Positions 28,922 to 38,139 of a stretch of DNA of 64,000 nt are shown piece after piece. The stretch covers positions 1-64,000 of the forward strand of contig JAGXNS010000004.1 of NCBI GenBank assembly GCA_019894855.1, given 5' to 3'. The position numbers and the translations under genes are program-made. Every line of letters starts with the position of its first letter. The first letter of the stretch is position 1. Source of the DNA: Promethearchaeota archaeon. GTDB lineage: Archaea > Asgardarchaeota > Lokiarchaeia > Sigyniarchaeales > SOKP01. The notes under the pieces are model-generated. The model had not been told where the DNA came from and did no database searches. It saw nothing but the letters and a program-made list of their open reading frames with translations.

Positions 28922-29067
28922 AACTTTTTTTTAAATTTGCTACATGTTTGTCTAACTTCCTAAACTTCTCTTATTTTAATAATATTAATTGTTTTAAAAG
29001 TTTTAAAAACAAGATTTAATAATTCTCTTTTATTTGAGACTTGAATATACAATTACTTATTTTTATA

Positions 29068-30066
29068 ATGGCCAATATACTTATAACTGGAGGAACGGGA
29101 TTTATTGGGATTCCTTTAGTTAAAAAATTACACGAATTAGGACATAAATTAAAACTACTGATAAGAGAGAGTAGTAATACTACACCATTTAAGGACCTTA
29201 ATGGTATTGATTATGCTGTCGGCGACGTCCAAGATATTAGCAGTTTGAAAAAAGCTGCGAGTAAAGTAGATGCAATATATCATCTTGCCGCTTATACAGG
29301 CATATGGGCGAAAGATAAATCGATTTATTATAATGTTAATGTAAAGGGGACAGAAAACATTGCTAATGTTGCTCTTGAAAATAATCTAAAATTATTTTAT
29401 GTTAGTTCCTTTACTGCTTTAGGTCCTACACCTCAAGAACCTGTTGATGAGACTCATGAAAATGAGGATTTTTTTATGGAATATGAGAAATCTAAATTCC
29501 AAGCGAAAAAACTCGTGAAGAGTTATATACCAAAAGGTTTGAAAGTGATGATATTTTATCCCGGAATCGTATACGGTCCAGGAGATTTTAATATCTTCGG
29601 TAGAATGCTATTTGATGTTATGAGGGGAAAATTGTTTCCCTTGGGAATTTGTCCTGGAAAGGGAGAAGCTATGACTTGTCTCTCTTATGTATATGATGCA
29701 TCAAATGTTTTAGCAGATGCAATAAATAGAGAAGATCTTTTTGGGGAAGATTTTATTCTTGGGGGAGAAAATGTTAGATTTAAAGAATATCTTGATTTAA
29801 TTGCAAAAATTGGAAGAGATAAAAAAGCAATAAAGCTTCCTTTCACATTTGCGATGGCATATGCTTGGTTATTGGAAGTTAAAGCTAAGTTTAATAAGAA
29901 AAGTCCTTTTTTAACTCGACCTACACTAAGAGCAATTAAATATCATAGATCGTATTCCTCAAAAAAAGCCATTGATAAATTGGGGTATAAGATTACTCCA
30001 CTAAAAGAAGGGTTAGAAGAGACAATTAAATGGTATAAGGAATATATTGAAGAAATAAAAAAATGA
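29068..30066 (+). CDS. NAD-dependent epimerase/dehydratase (SDR)
   Basis: ILITGGTGFIG, YEKSKFQAKKL, YPGIVYGPGD; internal ATG preferred. Confidence 0.9.
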   Translation: MANILITGGTGFIGIPLVKKLHELGHKLKLLIRESSNTTPFKDLNGIDYAVGDVQDISSLKKAASKVDAIYHLAAYTGIWAKDKSIYYNVNVKGTENIANVALENNLKLFYVSSFTALGPTPQEPVDETHENEDFFMEYEKSKFQAKKLVKSYIPKGLKVMIFYPGIVYGPGDFNIFGRMLFDVMRGKLFPLGICPGKGEAMTCLSYVYDASNVLADAINREDLFGEDFILGGENVRFKEYLDLIAKIGRDKKAIKLPFTFAMAYAWLLEVKAKFNKKSPFLTRPTLRAIKYHRSYSSKKAIDKLGYKITPLKEGLEETIKWYKEYIEEIKK

Positions 30067-30084
30067 TATAAACTTACGAAAATC

Positions 30085-30564
30085 ATGTTAGAAGACGAAT
30101 TGACAAGTCAAATTATTGATAAGGATGCATATAAAACAGAAATAGCAAAAAAATACACCACATTTCTAGCACAATATCCGGAAATTTTTTCTGATCTAAT
30201 ATCAGGCTCGATCTTTGATTTCGCTCTTTATGATTCAGCGGAAACATATTATAAAGAATCTCCTGTAGATATTTTTAATGTACTTAGAAATGGAAATGGA
30301 ATTGAAATAAAACCCGGAGGAGCAGTTGATTCTGATTTAGAATTAGCGCTCTCGGTAAGTGCTGTTAAAAAATTAATTCAAACGAAATCAAAAGTAGAAT
30401 ATGCTGAACTTTGCGGATCATTTTATAATGATCCAGATGATGAGAAAGGATGGGTTGATTTTGTATTACATAAAAGAACGCAAACTATAATCGATATGGG
30501 CTATGGTAAATTTGCCCAGGCTTCTGGGATTCTCAATGATTATGACGATATTAATAGTATTTAA
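30085..30564 (+). CDS. SCP2-like fold protein (candidate)
   Basis: DLELALSVSAVKKLIQTKSKVEYAELCGSFYNDPDDEKGWVDFVL pattern suggests an SCP2-like domain. Confidence 0.45.
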   Translation: MLEDELTSQIIDKDAYKTEIAKKYTTFLAQYPEIFSDLISGSIFDFALYDSAETYYKESPVDIFNVLRNGNGIEIKPGGAVDSDLELALSVSAVKKLIQTKSKVEYAELCGSFYNDPDDEKGWVDFVLHKRTQTIIDMGYGKFAQASGILNDYDDINSI

Positions 30565-30621
30565 AAATCTTCTTAAACAAATATTAGAAACATCAGTAAA
30601 ATTAGAAAGGTAATTAAAAAT

Positions 30622-32115
30622 ATGACAACAGTTCAAGAATTAGAAATAAAAAATAAATATACTGGAGAAGTTATTGATACCATACAAGCAGATACACCTG
30701 AGTCTCTAAGAGATAAAATAAAAAAAGTACATAAAAATCAACATTTATTAAAAGAAATGGACTTCTTTGAACGCGCTCAAATTCTCTCTAAATATGCAAG
30801 TAAAATGCGATTTAAAAAGAAAAAACTAAAAGATTTAGTTGTAGCAGAAGGAGGTTTACCGATCAAATATTCGGATTGGGAACTGAATATTGTGCTTACG
30901 GGCTTCCAATTTTGCGATTGGTATTATCAATTTATAGAAGACAAACCATTAACTGGTATTGAAGGAGAGAAAAATGTAATTATAAAATATATTCCACACG
31001 GATTATCTGCTTGTATCTCTCCTCGTAACACACCTATTAGCCTTCCCCTTTATCAGATGGGCGCTAATTATTTAGTAGGAAATGGCGCGGTTGTTAAACC
31101 ATCTACCGCATGCCCCTTAACCATGTTAGAAGCCTATTCCACCATGAAGGAGATGGATTTTCCCGGATTAGATGCATTAGATTTGGTTATTGCTCCAGGA
31201 GAATGGGCCGTAGATGAATTTCTTAAATCTCAATTAATCAAGATTATTATGACGGTTACTTCTTCACATACTGCAAAAGATATTCTTGTAAGATATGGAA
31301 GGATGTTGAAAAAAACTGCAGATAAATCAATGGGAGTCACAATGTATACTCAACCTTTTAAACAATTCTTCTTTGAGTGCGCAGGAAATGATGCTGGAAT
31401 CGTAATGGATGATGTTAATTTAGAAAATGTAGCAAGATGGAATGCTATGGCAAGTTACACCAATTCAGGTCAACAATGTTTCTCTATGAAGCGAATTATA
31501 GTCCATCAAGATATATATGATGAATATACAGAATGTCTAATAAAAGAAATTGAGAAATTAAAATATGGAGACCCCACAGATCCAGCTGTTGATATTGGAC
31601 CATTGGGAAGTCGACGAATACTAATGATGATGGAAGTGATGGTGGCTGATGCTAAAGAATATGGTGTTAAAATATATACTGGTGGTGAAAAAATTGATAC
31701 GGGAGAAGACTATGGATTATTTTATACGCCGACTCTGGTGGAAATTAAACCAGAATTGTGTGAAGATTTATCTAAAGCTCCATTTTTGTGGAGAGAAGAG
31801 GCTTTTGGACCTGTCCGTTCTATTACTAAAGCTAAAGATATGAAAGATGCAATTAGATTAGCAAATGCGAGTAATTATGGTATGAGAGCAGTAGTTTACA
31901 CTTCTAATTTGAATAATATTGAGATTTTTAAGAATCAATTAGAAGCTGCAAATATTTATATTAATGCTAGACCTATGCTTGTTGATATCACGGTTTCTTT
32001 AGGAGGGATTAAAGATTCTGCTTATCCTGCAGGTTGCAAATATTATCCTCAAGAGTTAGTTTATGGAAAATTTATTTATGATGGTACTCCACTGAATTTA
32101 GAAAAAATTAAATAA
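30622..32115 (+). CDS. aldehyde dehydrogenase-family protein
   Basis: SPRNTPISLPLYQMGANYLVGNGAVVKPS, NSGQQCFSMKRIIV catalytic Cys, EEAFGPV. Confidence 0.9.
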   Translation: MTTVQELEIKNKYTGEVIDTIQADTPESLRDKIKKVHKNQHLLKEMDFFERAQILSKYASKMRFKKKKLKDLVVAEGGLPIKYSDWELNIVLTGFQFCDWYYQFIEDKPLTGIEGEKNVIIKYIPHGLSACISPRNTPISLPLYQMGANYLVGNGAVVKPSTACPLTMLEAYSTMKEMDFPGLDALDLVIAPGEWAVDEFLKSQLIKIIMTVTSSHTAKDILVRYGRMLKKTADKSMGVTMYTQPFKQFFFECAGNDAGIVMDDVNLENVARWNAMASYTNSGQQCFSMKRIIVHQDIYDEYTECLIKEIEKLKYGDPTDPAVDIGPLGSRRILMMMEVMVADAKEYGVKIYTGGEKIDTGEDYGLFYTPTLVEIKPELCEDLSKAPFLWREEAFGPVRSITKAKDMKDAIRLANASNYGMRAVVYTSNLNNIEIFKNQLEAANIYINARPMLVDITVSLGGIKDSAYPAGCKYYPQELVYGKFIYDGTPLNLEKIK

Positions 32116-32127
32116 ATTTCATACACA

Positions 32128-32535
32128 ATGGAACCCGATAAATTATATTCAAAATTAAAAGAATTTTTTCCGAATCAATTAGATTTAATGAGACATTTAC
32201 ATGTCAATGCATGTTGGGAATATAGTATCACTGAGCAATCCACTGATGATGCGAATATCAAACTAAACTTCTTTTTATTCAAAAAGAATGAAAAATCGCT
32301 AGAGATGACGAAAACTAAGCCTGATATTAAACCAGATTTAATCTTGTATTTTACAGAAAAAGCTATTTTGAATATGATTGAAGGGACATCTAATGCTGAA
32401 GAATATTATGAGCGTTATCATAATATTATGGACCATCCTCTACCTGGAATTGAATTGGATAGTAAAGTAAATAAACCTAGATTAAAGCTTTGGCAAATTG
32501 GGTATAAGCACTGGCAAAAAGATTTTAAATTTTAA
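32128..32535 (+). CDS. SCP2-like fold protein (candidate)
   Basis: PDLILYFTEKAILNMIEGTSNAEEYYERYHNIMDHP; immediately downstream of ALDH. Confidence 0.4.
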   Translation: MEPDKLYSKLKEFFPNQLDLMRHLHVNACWEYSITEQSTDDANIKLNFFLFKKNEKSLEMTKTKPDIKPDLILYFTEKAILNMIEGTSNAEEYYERYHNIMDHPLPGIELDSKVNKPRLKLWQIGYKHWQKDFKF

Positions 32536-33205
32536 TTCTGAGATTTTTCTTTTTTATAGAAACAACTATTATGGCAATAATAGCAAATATTGTAAAACCA
32601 ATAAAAGTTATACCAAAAGGAATAATCTGAAATTTCCCTTCACTTTTTATTATTATCTGATCAAACTCATCGTAATAAGTTTCTATTATAAGAATCCCTC
32701 TTGAATCAAATTCCTTTTCCCATAAATAATCCATTCCAGTGTCGCTTTTCCCTTGTTTAAATATTGTTAAGCCACTTCTATAATACTCAGAAGGTAGGGT
32801 CGCTATAACTTGTTCTAAATAATCTTCTACTGGTGTAAGACTGAATAGGTAATCTTCATAAAGATTTGGATTTTTTGAGATAAGAATTTCGATAGATTCA
32901 CCACTTAATCCCCAATCAGTCTTATAATCCCAAAATTCTACATATATATTCCAATAAAATGTAAGTTCATTGATTTCTCTTATAATCATTCTAATTTGAT
33001 CTCCTAATTCATAATTAGGATCAAATCCGAAAATCTCTCTAAAACTTTCTAAGTCTAGTACTGTAATCTCCCAAATTAATTCGGTTCCTTCAGTAAAACC
33101 AATTTCATGATCTGTCTCTGCTTTACCAATTAAATTAAAACAGGAACTGAATATAACGAAATTTAAAATTCCTAGTAAAAAAATTATTTTTAATTTTTTA
33201 TTCAC
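32525..33205 (-). CDS. exported protein with signal peptide and C-terminal TM plus basic tail (CTERM-like architecture)
   Basis: MNKKLKIIFLLGILNFVIFSSCF signal; ITFIGFTIFAIIAIIVVSIKKK C-terminal anchor; 11-bp convergent overlap with previous gene. Confidence 0.65.
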   Translation of the reverse strand: MNKKLKIIFLLGILNFVIFSSCFNLIGKAETDHEIGFTEGTELIWEITVLDLESFREIFGFDPNYELGDQIRMIIREINELTFYWNIYVEFWDYKTDWGLSGESIEILISKNPNLYEDYLFSLTPVEDYLEQVIATLPSEYYRSGLTIFKQGKSDTGMDYLWEKEFDSRGILIIETYYDEFDQIIIKSEGKFQIIPFGITFIGFTIFAIIAIIVVSIKKKNLRIKI

Positions 33206-33415
33206 TTTTACATCAATATTCGTTTTTAGGTTCTGCGAAAGTTTCTTTTATAGAATATTTTCTTTAGTAAATTACAGAATAATAATTTTTTTAAATTTAA
33301 AAATTTGATTTTGGAAATCTACAATTATTTTACCTTAATTAAAGAAATTAATTTATATTAGATACTTCAAATAATCATTAATATATTAAAATTAATTCTA
33401 CAGAGATAAAAAACT

Positions 33416-34846
33416 ATGAATAAAGAAGATATCTGTTTTATGTCGGCTTTTGAGATGCGAGAAAAAATTAAATCTCAAGAATTATCATCAATTGAAATTA
33501 CTGAAACAATAATCGAACGAATTAAAGAAATCAATCCTTTACTCAATGCATACTGTACTCCTACTTTTGAACTAGCAAAAGAAACTGCCGAAAAAGCAGA
33601 TGAAGCAGTTAAAAAAGGTGAAAGCCTAGGGTTATTGCATGGAATTCCAACATCAATTAAAGATCTAATGCAAACAAAAGGGATAAGAACTACATTTGGT
33701 TCTAAATTGTATGAAGATTTTATTCCAGAACAAGATGACATCGCTGTTCAAAGATTAATTAAGGCTGGTTGCGTCATGCTTGGTAAGACCAATACACCTG
33801 AATTTGGTTCTATCGCTCTTACAAATAATAAGATATTTGGAGAAACTAAAAATCCATGGGATTTAGAACGAAATTCTGGAGGATCTAGTGGAGGTGCTGC
33901 ATCGGCTGTTGCAAGTGGTATAGGACCATTAGCTTTAGGGTCCGACGGGGGTGGTTCAATTAGAGTCCCTAGTAGCTGTTGCGGAGTGTACGGTTTAAAA
34001 CCAACTTTTGGGCGTATTCCTAGCTATCCTCGCATTGGAATCCATTTTATGTCAATGGATCACTACGGTCCAATTGTCCGTTACGTAAAAGATGCCGCTC
34101 TTATGTTAAATGTTATGAAAGGTCACCATTCTGGAGATAATAACTCTTTTCCCGACGATGACATCGATTATGTTAAGGAGGTTGATGAAACACCCAAAAA
34201 ATTAAAAATTGGTTATTCAATGACCTTGGGTTTTGGAAAAACACTGGAGGAAGAAGTAAAAGAAAATGTTCTTAATGGTGTTCAAAAGTTTGAGGAATTT
34301 GATTGGGATGTAGAAGAAACTAATTTAAAAATAAAAAATCCTGATTCATCATACAAAACCTTGGTCAGTATTGGTTATGCTTATGATTTACAAAAAGATT
34401 ATAAAAATAGACTTGAAGACCTTACCCCTGATTTAATTGGCTCAATTAGATTAGGTTTGGATAATACTGCAATGAATATCGGAAAGGCTAGAGAACAAAG
34501 AAAACGAGTTTACGAAGTTATGTATCAATACTTTAAGAATTACGATATATTGATAACGCCTACATTGCCATGTCCTGCTATTAAACCAGGGTGGTTGGAA
34601 ACTGGAACAGTATTTCCTACAATTGGTAAAAAAGCGTTAAGTATTACAAGTTGGATGACATTTACATATCCGTTTAACATGACAGGTCTACCGGCTGCAT
34701 CAATTCCATCTGGGTGGACAAAATCTGGGTTACCCATTGGAATGCAAATTGTTGGGAAGCGTTTTGATGAAAAAACAGTTCTTCAAGTCTCAAAAGCATT
34801 TGAAGAAGTCGCACCATGGCAAGATAAACGCCCAATATTTAACTAA
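33416..34846 (+). CDS. amidase-signature enzyme
   Basis: GIPTSIKDLMQTKG, NSGGSSGGAASAVASGIGPLALGSDGGGSIRVPSSCCGVYGLKPT (Ser-Ser-Lys triad). Confidence 0.95.
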   Translation: MNKEDICFMSAFEMREKIKSQELSSIEITETIIERIKEINPLLNAYCTPTFELAKETAEKADEAVKKGESLGLLHGIPTSIKDLMQTKGIRTTFGSKLYEDFIPEQDDIAVQRLIKAGCVMLGKTNTPEFGSIALTNNKIFGETKNPWDLERNSGGSSGGAASAVASGIGPLALGSDGGGSIRVPSSCCGVYGLKPTFGRIPSYPRIGIHFMSMDHYGPIVRYVKDAALMLNVMKGHHSGDNNSFPDDDIDYVKEVDETPKKLKIGYSMTLGFGKTLEEEVKENVLNGVQKFEEFDWDVEETNLKIKNPDSSYKTLVSIGYAYDLQKDYKNRLEDLTPDLIGSIRLGLDNTAMNIGKAREQRKRVYEVMYQYFKNYDILITPTLPCPAIKPGWLETGTVFPTIGKKALSITSWMTFTYPFNMTGLPAASIPSGWTKSGLPIGMQIVGKRFDEKTVLQVSKAFEEVAPWQDKRPIFN

Positions 34847-34883
34847 TATCCTTTTTTTTTAAATGAGCTTTTATTCATAAAAT

Positions 34884-35972
34884 TTAAAAAGATTTTATTT
34901 TCGAAGTCGTAATATAAGAAGAATCTCCAATTGTTATATTTTTCTTTATGAGGTCCTCCAATATCGAATAATCTCCGATGATGCTATTAGACGAAATGAT
35001 TTTTCTTAGGAATACTCCATCTCCGATTACAGATTCGGAGAGGATACATTTTTCGAGATGTAAATCGTCGCCTATAGAAACATTAGGACCTATTACGGAA
35101 TTTTTAATGCTCACATTTTTTCCAATAAAAACCGGAGGGACGATTTTAGAATCTAAAATGTTTCCCGTTTGGAATTTTGATTCATATAATGGGTCGTTTA
35201 TTTTGGTTTCAGATAACAAATATCGATTTCCTTCAAGTAATGTTTCTGGTCTTCCGAAATCCAATATTTCACTCTGCATTATATTCCCTTTAAACACCAT
35301 CCCTTCGCTAATAAGCTGTTCTATTATGGGGGTAAAAAGATGTTCTCTCCCATTTTCGAGTTCAACCTTGCTTTGTTCATCTAATAGCTCAAACAATCGA
35401 TTCACTATTCTTTTTCCAAAAAGATAAGCTCCAGAAACAGCATAATCAGAGATAAACTCTTCTGGCTTTTCCACTATTTTTTTTATTTTAGCATCATCAT
35501 CTATTACCGTAACACCATAAAACTTAGGATTATCAACTTTTTTAATATTTATTACTCCATCGCATTCCCCCTGGTGATAAGTTAATAAAATTGAAGAATA
35601 GTCATCCATTGGAAGCCTATCGCTTAGAAAAATGAAACAATCGTCATTATTAACAAAATTCCTAGCTAGTAAAATGGCATCTCCGAGGCCACTAAAAAAT
35701 GGAGTATCTGCTAAATAGCCAAGCGGTTTCTGTTCGATAAATTCAATATTAAAGTAATCAGAAAAATGCTCAGTAATATATTTAGTTATTTGTCGTTTTT
35801 TATAGCCCACAATGAAGGCAATTTCCGTATTTTTTGGGAATGTTCTTTTTAGCTTAATTAGTATGTGGTCAATGAGCCTATTTCCTGCAATTTTGAGGAA
35901 AGCCTTAGGTTTTGAATAAGTAAATGGTTGAAGTCTTTTTCCTACGCCTGCGATTGGACAAACTAATTTCAA
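34884..35972 (-). CDS. nucleotidyltransferase with C-terminal left-handed beta-helix
   Basis: PIAGVGKRLQPFTYSKPKAFLKIAGN; hexapeptide repeats (PPVFIGKNVSIKNSVIGPNVSIGD). Confidence 0.9.
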   Translation of the reverse strand: MKLVCPIAGVGKRLQPFTYSKPKAFLKIAGNRLIDHILIKLKRTFPKNTEIAFIVGYKKRQITKYITEHFSDYFNIEFIEQKPLGYLADTPFFSGLGDAILLARNFVNNDDCFIFLSDRLPMDDYSSILLTYHQGECDGVINIKKVDNPKFYGVTVIDDDAKIKKIVEKPEEFISDYAVSGAYLFGKRIVNRLFELLDEQSKVELENGREHLFTPIIEQLISEGMVFKGNIMQSEILDFGRPETLLEGNRYLLSETKINDPLYESKFQTGNILDSKIVPPVFIGKNVSIKNSVIGPNVSIGDDLHLEKCILSESVIGDGVFLRKIISSNSIIGDYSILEDLIKKNITIGDSSYITTSKIKSF

Positions 35973-35979
35973 ATAAAAA

Positions 35980-36510
35980 TCAACTCTCTAATATGTCTCT
36001 TAAGATTGCATAATATTCCGCATCTTTTAATTTTTCTTTAACAATATTATTTAATTTTCGCAAATAATAATTGTCTGAGTTAGTTTTCTTTATTCCTTTC
36101 AACTTTTTATTCAAAGCAATTCGCGTCTTTTCATCTAAAAATTTGACAGGAATGGATTTATAGCGATTAATCAAAGTTTCTTCTCCATTATTAAACCTTG
36201 TTTTGGTTTGGAAATTTATGCTTATATCAACCATGGAGTATAGATTCTCTACCCAAGTTTGAATTCTTTCAATGTCTCCTTTTATATATGCTCGATTATC
36301 CAACCAATCTTTAAACTCTAAAACTTTGGTTAAAAAGCTCTTTCTACTCTCGTCAAAAATACTAGTAATTTCGTCTTTTTTTACTAATTCGCGGATTTTT
36401 TGTTTACTTAGATCATTTTTTTCTTCATTTGATAAGCTGCTATAAATTTCATTTCTTTTTTTTTTCTTTTCTTTGGTTTCTTCGTCATCCAGCCACTTAT
36501 CCATTGACAT
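35980..36510 (-). CDS. hypothetical charged protein
   Basis: Intact 176-aa ORF, operon-like position. Confidence 0.6.
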   Translation of the reverse strand: MSMDKWLDDEETKEKKKKRNEIYSSLSNEEKNDLSKQKIRELVKKDEITSIFDESRKSFLTKVLEFKDWLDNRAYIKGDIERIQTWVENLYSMVDISINFQTKTRFNNGEETLINRYKSIPVKFLDEKTRIALNKKLKGIKKTNSDNYYLRKLNNIVKEKLKDAEYYAILRDILES

Positions 36511-36640
36511 AATCTTAATAAAAATAATAATTTAGTTCAATCTTTTATATATCTATTAAATTATTAATATAAGGTGAAATTCTCATTAAAAATCTTAGAG
36601 AGATAGCTTAATATTCCTTCAAGTGATTTATATATCTAGA

Positions 36641-37420
36641 ATGAAAGTAAGGGGAATCATATTTGACTTTGGTTTTACACTATTTCATTTTAAAAACGTC
36701 TCAATGAAAAAATACTTTGATTGTTTTAGGAGGGGACTGTCAAAATCTATTAAAATCCTCAAGCAAGAGAAAGTATTAGAAGACAAAGGTCAAATGATGG
36801 AAGATTTCATCACAATTTTCAACAAAAAGAGAGCTACCTATTTTAAACAAGCAATGAAAACAAAAAATGAATTCCCCACCACTTTATTGTTTAAGACGAC
36901 ATTAGACCAGTTAAAAGAAAAAGGCTATGAAATTCAAGAAGAGAAAATAAAAAATAATTTTTTAGAAAAACTTGCGGAGTTGTATCATTCCTGTGAAGAA
37001 GAAGAATGGAAACCCGATGAAAAAACGAAATTTACATTAGAAACTTTATCTAAAATATCAAACTTAAAAATTGGGCTTATATCCAATCATCCAAATCATA
37101 AAACTATTAAAAATTTACTTAGAGATAATGAAATGAATGATTATTTTGATGTTATTGTGACTTCTGCTAAGTTTGGCAAAAGAAAGCCTAATTCTGACAT
37201 TTTTTTTCATACTCTAAAGAGAATGGGATTAACAAAAAACGACGCAGAATATTGTATAATGGTAGGTGATGAAGCTGCTGATATAGTCGGTGCTAATAGA
37301 GTAGGTATGCAAATTATCTTAAAAGAGAGAGATTATGAGTTCCCTTATGAAAAAGAAATTAATCTTCCTAATTTAACAAGAATTAAATCAATTGAAGAAG
37401 TTTTACAATACATAGATTAG
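36641..37420 (+). CDS. HAD-superfamily hydrolase
   Basis: GIIFDFGFTLFHF, GLISNHPNH, KFGKRKPNSDIFF, MVGDEAADIVGA. Confidence 0.9.
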   Translation: MKVRGIIFDFGFTLFHFKNVSMKKYFDCFRRGLSKSIKILKQEKVLEDKGQMMEDFITIFNKKRATYFKQAMKTKNEFPTTLLFKTTLDQLKEKGYEIQEEKIKNNFLEKLAELYHSCEEEEWKPDEKTKFTLETLSKISNLKIGLISNHPNHKTIKNLLRDNEMNDYFDVIVTSAKFGKRKPNSDIFFHTLKRMGLTKNDAEYCIMVGDEAADIVGANRVGMQIILKERDYEFPYEKEINLPNLTRIKSIEEVLQYID

Positions 37421-37428
37421 AGATATAG

Positions 37429-37531
37429 TAGCCCAGAGGGGAATTATTCCTTCTATAAGAAGTTTTAAGAAGATTGAACCCCTGATCACTTGCTTCGCAG
37501 GCAAGCGTCTTATCCACTCGACTACTGGGCT
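37429..37531 (-). tRNA. tRNA-Arg (GCG) with apparent ~30-nt intron in the T arm (approx. 37444-37473)
   Basis: Reverse strand AGCCCAG-TA-GTCGAGTGGATAAGAC-G-CTTGC-CTGCGAA-GCAAG-TGATC-AGGGG-TTCAA[intron]TT-CCCCT-CTGGGCT-A; removing 30 nt leaves a 73-nt cloverleaf. Confidence 0.85.
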
Positions 37532-37681
37532 AAAATTTTGTTAATAATTGTTTAAATACTTTAAAGCTAAAATACTTTATTTCTCTATTAAGTATAAGAG
37601 AGATGAATTAGAATTATCCAAGATTATGTTTCTAATAATTCATCGATTTTTGTAATAGAAGAAATAATCTGATTATCTTAG

Positions 37682-37978
37682 TTACTTAGGATAATCAGGC
37701 TTACTAGATACTAATGTAGTGGTTTCCTCGATCCAGTTAGATAAATCATCGTCAACGCGAATATAAGCTACAATTTTATCCAGTTCTTGAAGTTTAGTAA
37801 ATTTGCATTCTGCTACTAAGTCCCATCCTCCGTAAACAGGAGTTGTGTAAGTCACTGCCCAATCTTCCTCCGGATTATTCGATCTTAAATTTGTTAATCT
37901 TTTTACAACTTCCCATTCAGTTCCAATTACCTTTAACCTAATGAGTATGTAACCACGATAATAGATGTTAAACACCAA
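37682..37978 (-). CDS. stand-alone Lrp/AsnC ligand-binding (RAM)-like domain protein
   Basis: GTEWEVVKRLTN...VYGGWDLVAECKFTKLQELDKIVAYIR. Confidence 0.65.
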   Translation of the reverse strand: MVFNIYYRGYILIRLKVIGTEWEVVKRLTNLRSNNPEEDWAVTYTTPVYGGWDLVAECKFTKLQELDKIVAYIRVDDDLSNWIEETTTLVSSKPDYPK

Positions 37979-38139
37979 ATTTTTCTTTTTAATTAATTAC
38001 AAACGCTACAATGTATTAATGCTAATATTCACCTTAATAATGATATATTTTTTCTGATAAGGTTTATTATTAATACTCAGATAGCTATAAAATAAAATTT
38101 TATACATTCATATTGATGATCTTTAGAGAGGTTTGAATA

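Noticed and set aside
34978-35427. 149-aa plus-strand ORF
   Set aside because: Antisense shadow of the nucleotidyltransferase/beta-helix gene
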